Positions 61,900 to 64,000 of a DNA stretch of 64,000 bases are shown here, in pieces. Source of the DNA: Bacteroidota bacterium. Lineage in GTDB: Bacteria > Bacteroidota > Bacteroidia > Bacteroidales > Dysgonomonadaceae. The DNA lies in the NCBI GenBank assembly GCA_023424395.1, contig JAFADY010000010.1:145997-209996 (forward strand), written 5' to 3'. Under the pieces are notes generated by a model. That model was not told where the DNA came from. It ran no database searches and worked only from the letters and a program-made list of their open reading frames with translations. The position numbers and the translations under genes are program-made. Every line of letters starts with the position of its first letter. The first letter of the stretch is position 1.

Positions 61900-62389
61900 A
61901 TATTTTCTCCATTTTTTCTTTTATTGTTTTTCGCGCTCTCGATAAAAGTTGGCGAATATTTACTTCCGTCAATTGCATGGTTTCGGCAATCTCGGATATC
62001 GGTAAATCGGCAAAATGTCGCAACCTGATAACGGTTTGCTGCGTTAAAGGCAAAATGCGCATCAATTTCTCAATGTTTAGCAGCATTTCTTTTTCTTCGC
62101 TTTTTCTTTCGCTCATTTCGCCAGCACCAACATCGTTTTCCGTTTCGAGTGGGATTATCCGGTAACGCGACCTTCGAATGCGGTCTAACGCCAGATTTTT
62201 GGTAACAGAAACGATGTAAGCTTCGTCGTTTTGTATTTTCGGAAGGTTTTCTCGCTGTCGCCACAGCTTTTCGAAAACCTCCTGTGTGATATCTTCGGCA
62301 TCGTCTTTATTCCCCGAAACCGCGTACGAAATACGGTAAATTAACCTATGATAAGCGAGAAATCTGCGTTTAAACTCATCGCTGTTCAT
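61877..62389 (-). CDS. ECF-type RNA polymerase sigma factor
   Basis: A 170-residue sigma-70 family protein. Region 2 is RRFLAYHRLIYRISYAVSGN, DAEDITQEVFEKLWRQRENL with Y/V-rich DNA-melting helix YIVSVTKNLALDRIRRSRYR. Region 4 is ILPLTQQTVIRLRHFADLPI, SEIAETMQLTEVNIRQLLSR, ARKTIKEKMEKI. No region 1.1 or 3, so it is an extracytoplasmic-function sigma. It overlaps the upstream DUF4252 gene by 14 bp and the downstream anti-sigma-like gene by 23 bp, so all are made together. The regulon is unknown; envelope stress is likely from context. Confidence 0.94.
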   Translation of the reverse strand: MNSDEFKRRFLAYHRLIYRISYAVSGNKDDAEDITQEVFEKLWRQRENLPKIQNDEAYIVSVTKNLALDRIRRSRYRIIPLETENDVGAGEMSERKSEEKEMLLNIEKLMRILPLTQQTVIRLRHFADLPISEIAETMQLTEVNIRQLLSRARKTIKEKMEKIYEDRKYT

Positions 62390-62831
62390 TGCTCAGATTT
62401 TCGATATCCGCCGGACTTATTTTTCCTTTCAGCCGCACCAACGTCGGGCTGTCGCCCATTGTCATTACCACCATTTCGCGAATGGCATCTTTGTGGTACT
62501 TCAAGAAAATGCGCACTTTTTCGTCTTCTTCATTCGAATTCACAAACAGTTCATAGTCCTTGTCTCTGAAATTGAGCGCTGATTTATTGAAACGCGCTTT
62601 CACTTCGGGCGAGCACTCATCGAGCGACAATACGCTTATGCTCGATATTTTACTGCCCATTTTGTTACCCATAAACGGCCGGGCAAACGCCATTACCAAA
62701 CCGCCCAGGTTTACTTTTGTTACATTGGTCTCTCTCGAAAAATCCTGATAAAGCCTGTTTATCGATGTTTGAGAGTACAGCGTTACTGCAAGTACAGCGC
62801 CAACAGTAACCATTAAAATTCGCTTGTTCAT
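62376..62831 (-). CDS. DUF4252-domain exported protein (first copy)
   Basis: A 151-residue exported protein: signal peptide (RILMVTVGAVLAVTLYSQ), INRLYQDFSRETNVTKVNLG, VMAFARPFMGNKMGSKISSI, VLSLDECSPEVKARFNKSAL, EDEKVRIFLKYHKDAIREMV, VMTMGDSPTLVRLKGKISPA. DUF4252 family, function unknown. First gene of the sigma operon; its end overlaps the sigma start. It is distinct from its distal paralogue in sequence, so it is not a recent duplication. No clear -7 box is visible in the 125-bp gap upstream. Confidence 0.88.
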   Translation of the reverse strand: MNKRILMVTVGAVLAVTLYSQTSINRLYQDFSRETNVTKVNLGGLVMAFARPFMGNKMGSKISSISVLSLDECSPEVKARFNKSALNFRDKDYELFVNSNEEDEKVRIFLKYHKDAIREMVVMTMGDSPTLVRLKGKISPADIENLSNEQR

Positions 62832-62907
62832 ACACTGAAAATTTGGGTTCTATAAGGAAGACGATGGGGAGAAAATTTTGTGACAAGAAAATGTGTTTTT
62901 TTGGAGT

Positions 62908-62950
62908 AAAAAAATTTACTGAGGGCATCACTTAAAGTGATACCCTCAGT
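62908..62950 (-). terminator. Terminator of the subtilisin-like protease gene
   Basis: On the - strand ACTGAGGGTATCAC pairs with GTGATGCCCTCAGT (one mismatch), followed by AAATTTTTTT, 6 bp past the protease stop. Confidence 0.85.
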
Positions 62951-62955
62951 TGTGG

Positions 62956-64000
62956 TTATATTTTTATTCGCAATGTTTTCTGCACAAACGGCTTGTTAAT
63001 AACAAAATGCAGAAACTTATTTTTCCGTTTTATTTCCGCTGATACAGGAAATTGCACGGAGTTTTGTTCATCGAATTGATGTTGAGCAATTATTTTTCCA
63101 TCTTCATCAAGTAATGATACCGAATACGCATCGAGTGAAAATTCAGGATCGGTAAGCGTTACGTTGTAAACATTTCCGGATGGAGAAGCCTCAATTGACC
63201 AGTCTTTTATGGCGACTTTTTTATTAACGGGTTTCAGCGTTTTCAACACTTCGGTAACGGCTTTTCCAAAATCGGGAATTCCGTAGCCGTACACAGAATC
63301 AGGAGTGGCATATCGGTCTGCCGATCTTTTTACAATATCTACTATTTCGGCACGTTGCAAATCGGGATTAATCGACCACAGGGATGCTATCAATCCCGTT
63401 AAAAACGGTGACGAAAGCGATGTCCCGTTCGTCATGCCGATCAATCCGTTCTGTCCGACGGTAATTGTGGCTCTTCCTACAGAAACCAGATCGGGTTTCA
63501 CCCGGCCGTCGGCAGCGTGACCATGAGAACTAAACGAAGCAATCAGGCTATCGATTCCCACAGCACCAACAGTAACCACATTCAACGCATCGCCGGGAGG
63601 CGTTATTTTTTGCCAATCTTTATTACCTTCATTTCCGGCACTTACTACAACTAACATTCCTTTTTCGTAAGCCTTATCGGCAGCCAGTGACATAATGGAT
63701 TTTTTGCCGGTCAGGTCGGCATGTGTGTAATCGAGTGACTTGTCATCGAAATCGTTGTAGCCAAGCGAGGTGTTTATGATGTCAATTCCCAAACTGTCGG
63801 CATATTCAATGGCGCGCACCCAGTAATCTTCTTCCACCGGAAATTCGCTCGTAACATCTTCGGAACGAAGCAGCCAATACATCGATTCGGGCGCAGAACC
63901 CATCATCAAATTCGGTTGGTTAACAGCCATAGTGGAAAGCACTTTCGTGCCGTGATCGTTGGAGGAAAAAATTTCCCCCGTGGGAATAAAGTTTTTGAAT
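62956..64000 (-). CDS. Subtilisin-like (S8) serine protease, C-terminal part
   Basis: A gene running off the right edge; the frame stays open beyond the internal ATG at 63942. The catalytic His motif NDHGTKVLSTMA is at the edge (about 63940-63960), so only the Asp and the N-terminus are missing. The oxyanion-hole Asn is in VVVSAGNEGNKDW and the nucleophile Ser in NGTSLSSPFLTG. The insert LGYNDFDDKSLDYTHADLTG is typical of Bacteroidota S8 proteases. After the catalytic domain (to about the codon at 63255) comes a C-terminal beta-domain (KPVNKKVAIKDWSIEASPSG, FVINKPFVQKTLRIKI) that could be a cell-surface sorting tail, although no canonical T9SS signature was seen. Secreted or surface action is expected. 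It lies next to the sigma operon on the same strand but behind its own terminator. Confidence 0.9.
   Translation of the reverse strand, partial: FKNFIPTGEIFSSNDHGTKVLSTMAVNQPNLMMGSAPESMYWLLRSEDVTSEFPVEEDYWVRAIEYADSLGIDIINTSLGYNDFDDKSLDYTHADLTGKKSIMSLAADKAYEKGMLVVVSAGNEGNKDWQKITPPGDALNVVTVGAVGIDSLIASFSSHGHAADGRVKPDLVSVGRATITVGQNGLIGMTNGTSLSSPFLTGLIASLWSINPDLQRAEIVDIVKRSADRYATPDSVYGYGIPDFGKAVTEVLKTLKPVNKKVAIKDWSIEASPSGNVYNVTLTDPEFSLDAYSVSLLDEDGKIIAQHQFDEQNSVQFPVSAEIKRKNKFLHFVINKPFVQKTLRIKI

Overview
The window is Bacteroidota chromosome, almost certainly order Bacteroidales. Markers are a BatA-E aerotolerance operon behind MoxR and DUF58 genes, a NigD-like lipoprotein, a DUF6089/uppS/bamA/ompH/ompH block, a one-protein hybrid two-component regulator ending in an AraC domain, a DUF4252/ECF-sigma operon, and many promoters with the Bacteroidetes -7 element TAnnTTTG. 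Gene order and protein style suggest the Dysgonomonas/Proteiniphilum/Porphyromonas side of the order, but the sequence alone does not fix a genus. No rRNA, CRISPR array, intact insertion sequence or phage module was seen.

Layout. 1-3.8 kb: the C-terminus of the RNA-binding protein Tex on + faces a - strand tgt-lptG-cyclophilin operon. 4.0-6.9 kb: a TPR-type hybrid sensor kinase/AraC regulator. 6.9-9.0 kb: an AT-rich stretch with a membrane protein, an MBL-fold hydrolase and a possible coding remnant. 9.1-22.8 kb: six consecutive + genes for exported or lipid-anchored proteins (DNRLRE-like lipoprotein, outer-membrane barrel, a 1978-residue surface protein, an Fn3-repeat protein, a LolA/DUF4412-like lipoprotein and an 859-residue secreted protein). 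None has an assignable role, and this is the best candidate for an undescribed system. 23.0-32.2 kb: moxR-DUF58-TM protein-batA-batB-batC-batD-batE-PAP2, a compact envelope-stress operon. 32.3-33.9 kb: a small HTH protein behind a palindrome-covered promoter, and a DUF2007-UspA fusion. 34.0-36.4 kb: a decayed TPR sensor kinase and LuxR response regulator, with matching short repeats at the two ends of the kinase remnant.

36.5-41.9 kb (-): DUF6089-uppS-bamA-ompH-ompH, i.e. undecaprenyl-PP synthesis plus outer-membrane protein assembly. 42.0-47.7 kb: a DUF6242 lipoprotein and ribD on -, and prmC-recX-comF then pyrE-SRPBCC on +. 47.8-56.1 kb: NigD-like, DUF302 and MliC-like lipoproteins, YgiQ, a SulP transporter, a DUF4294 protein and a long-chain acyl-CoA ligase. 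56.2-56.4 kb: tRNA-Gly(CCC) and tRNA-Pro(CGG). 56.5-64.0 kb (-): a TM-HTH-TM operon, an Lrp/AsnC regulator, xseA-xseB-ispD, a DUF4252-sigma-antisigma-DUF4252 operon and a subtilisin-like protease that runs off the right edge.

The common theme is the cell envelope: barrel assembly, LPS export, Bat/MoxR, ECF-sigma/DUF4252, many lipoproteins and a large surface-protein cluster. Housekeeping genes are intact with tight overlaps. Decay is confined to the 34-36.4 kb two-component pair and perhaps the 8.9 kb remnant. Start sites were moved from the longest reading frame where a signal peptide, family N-terminus or -7 element argued for it, and each case is stated.
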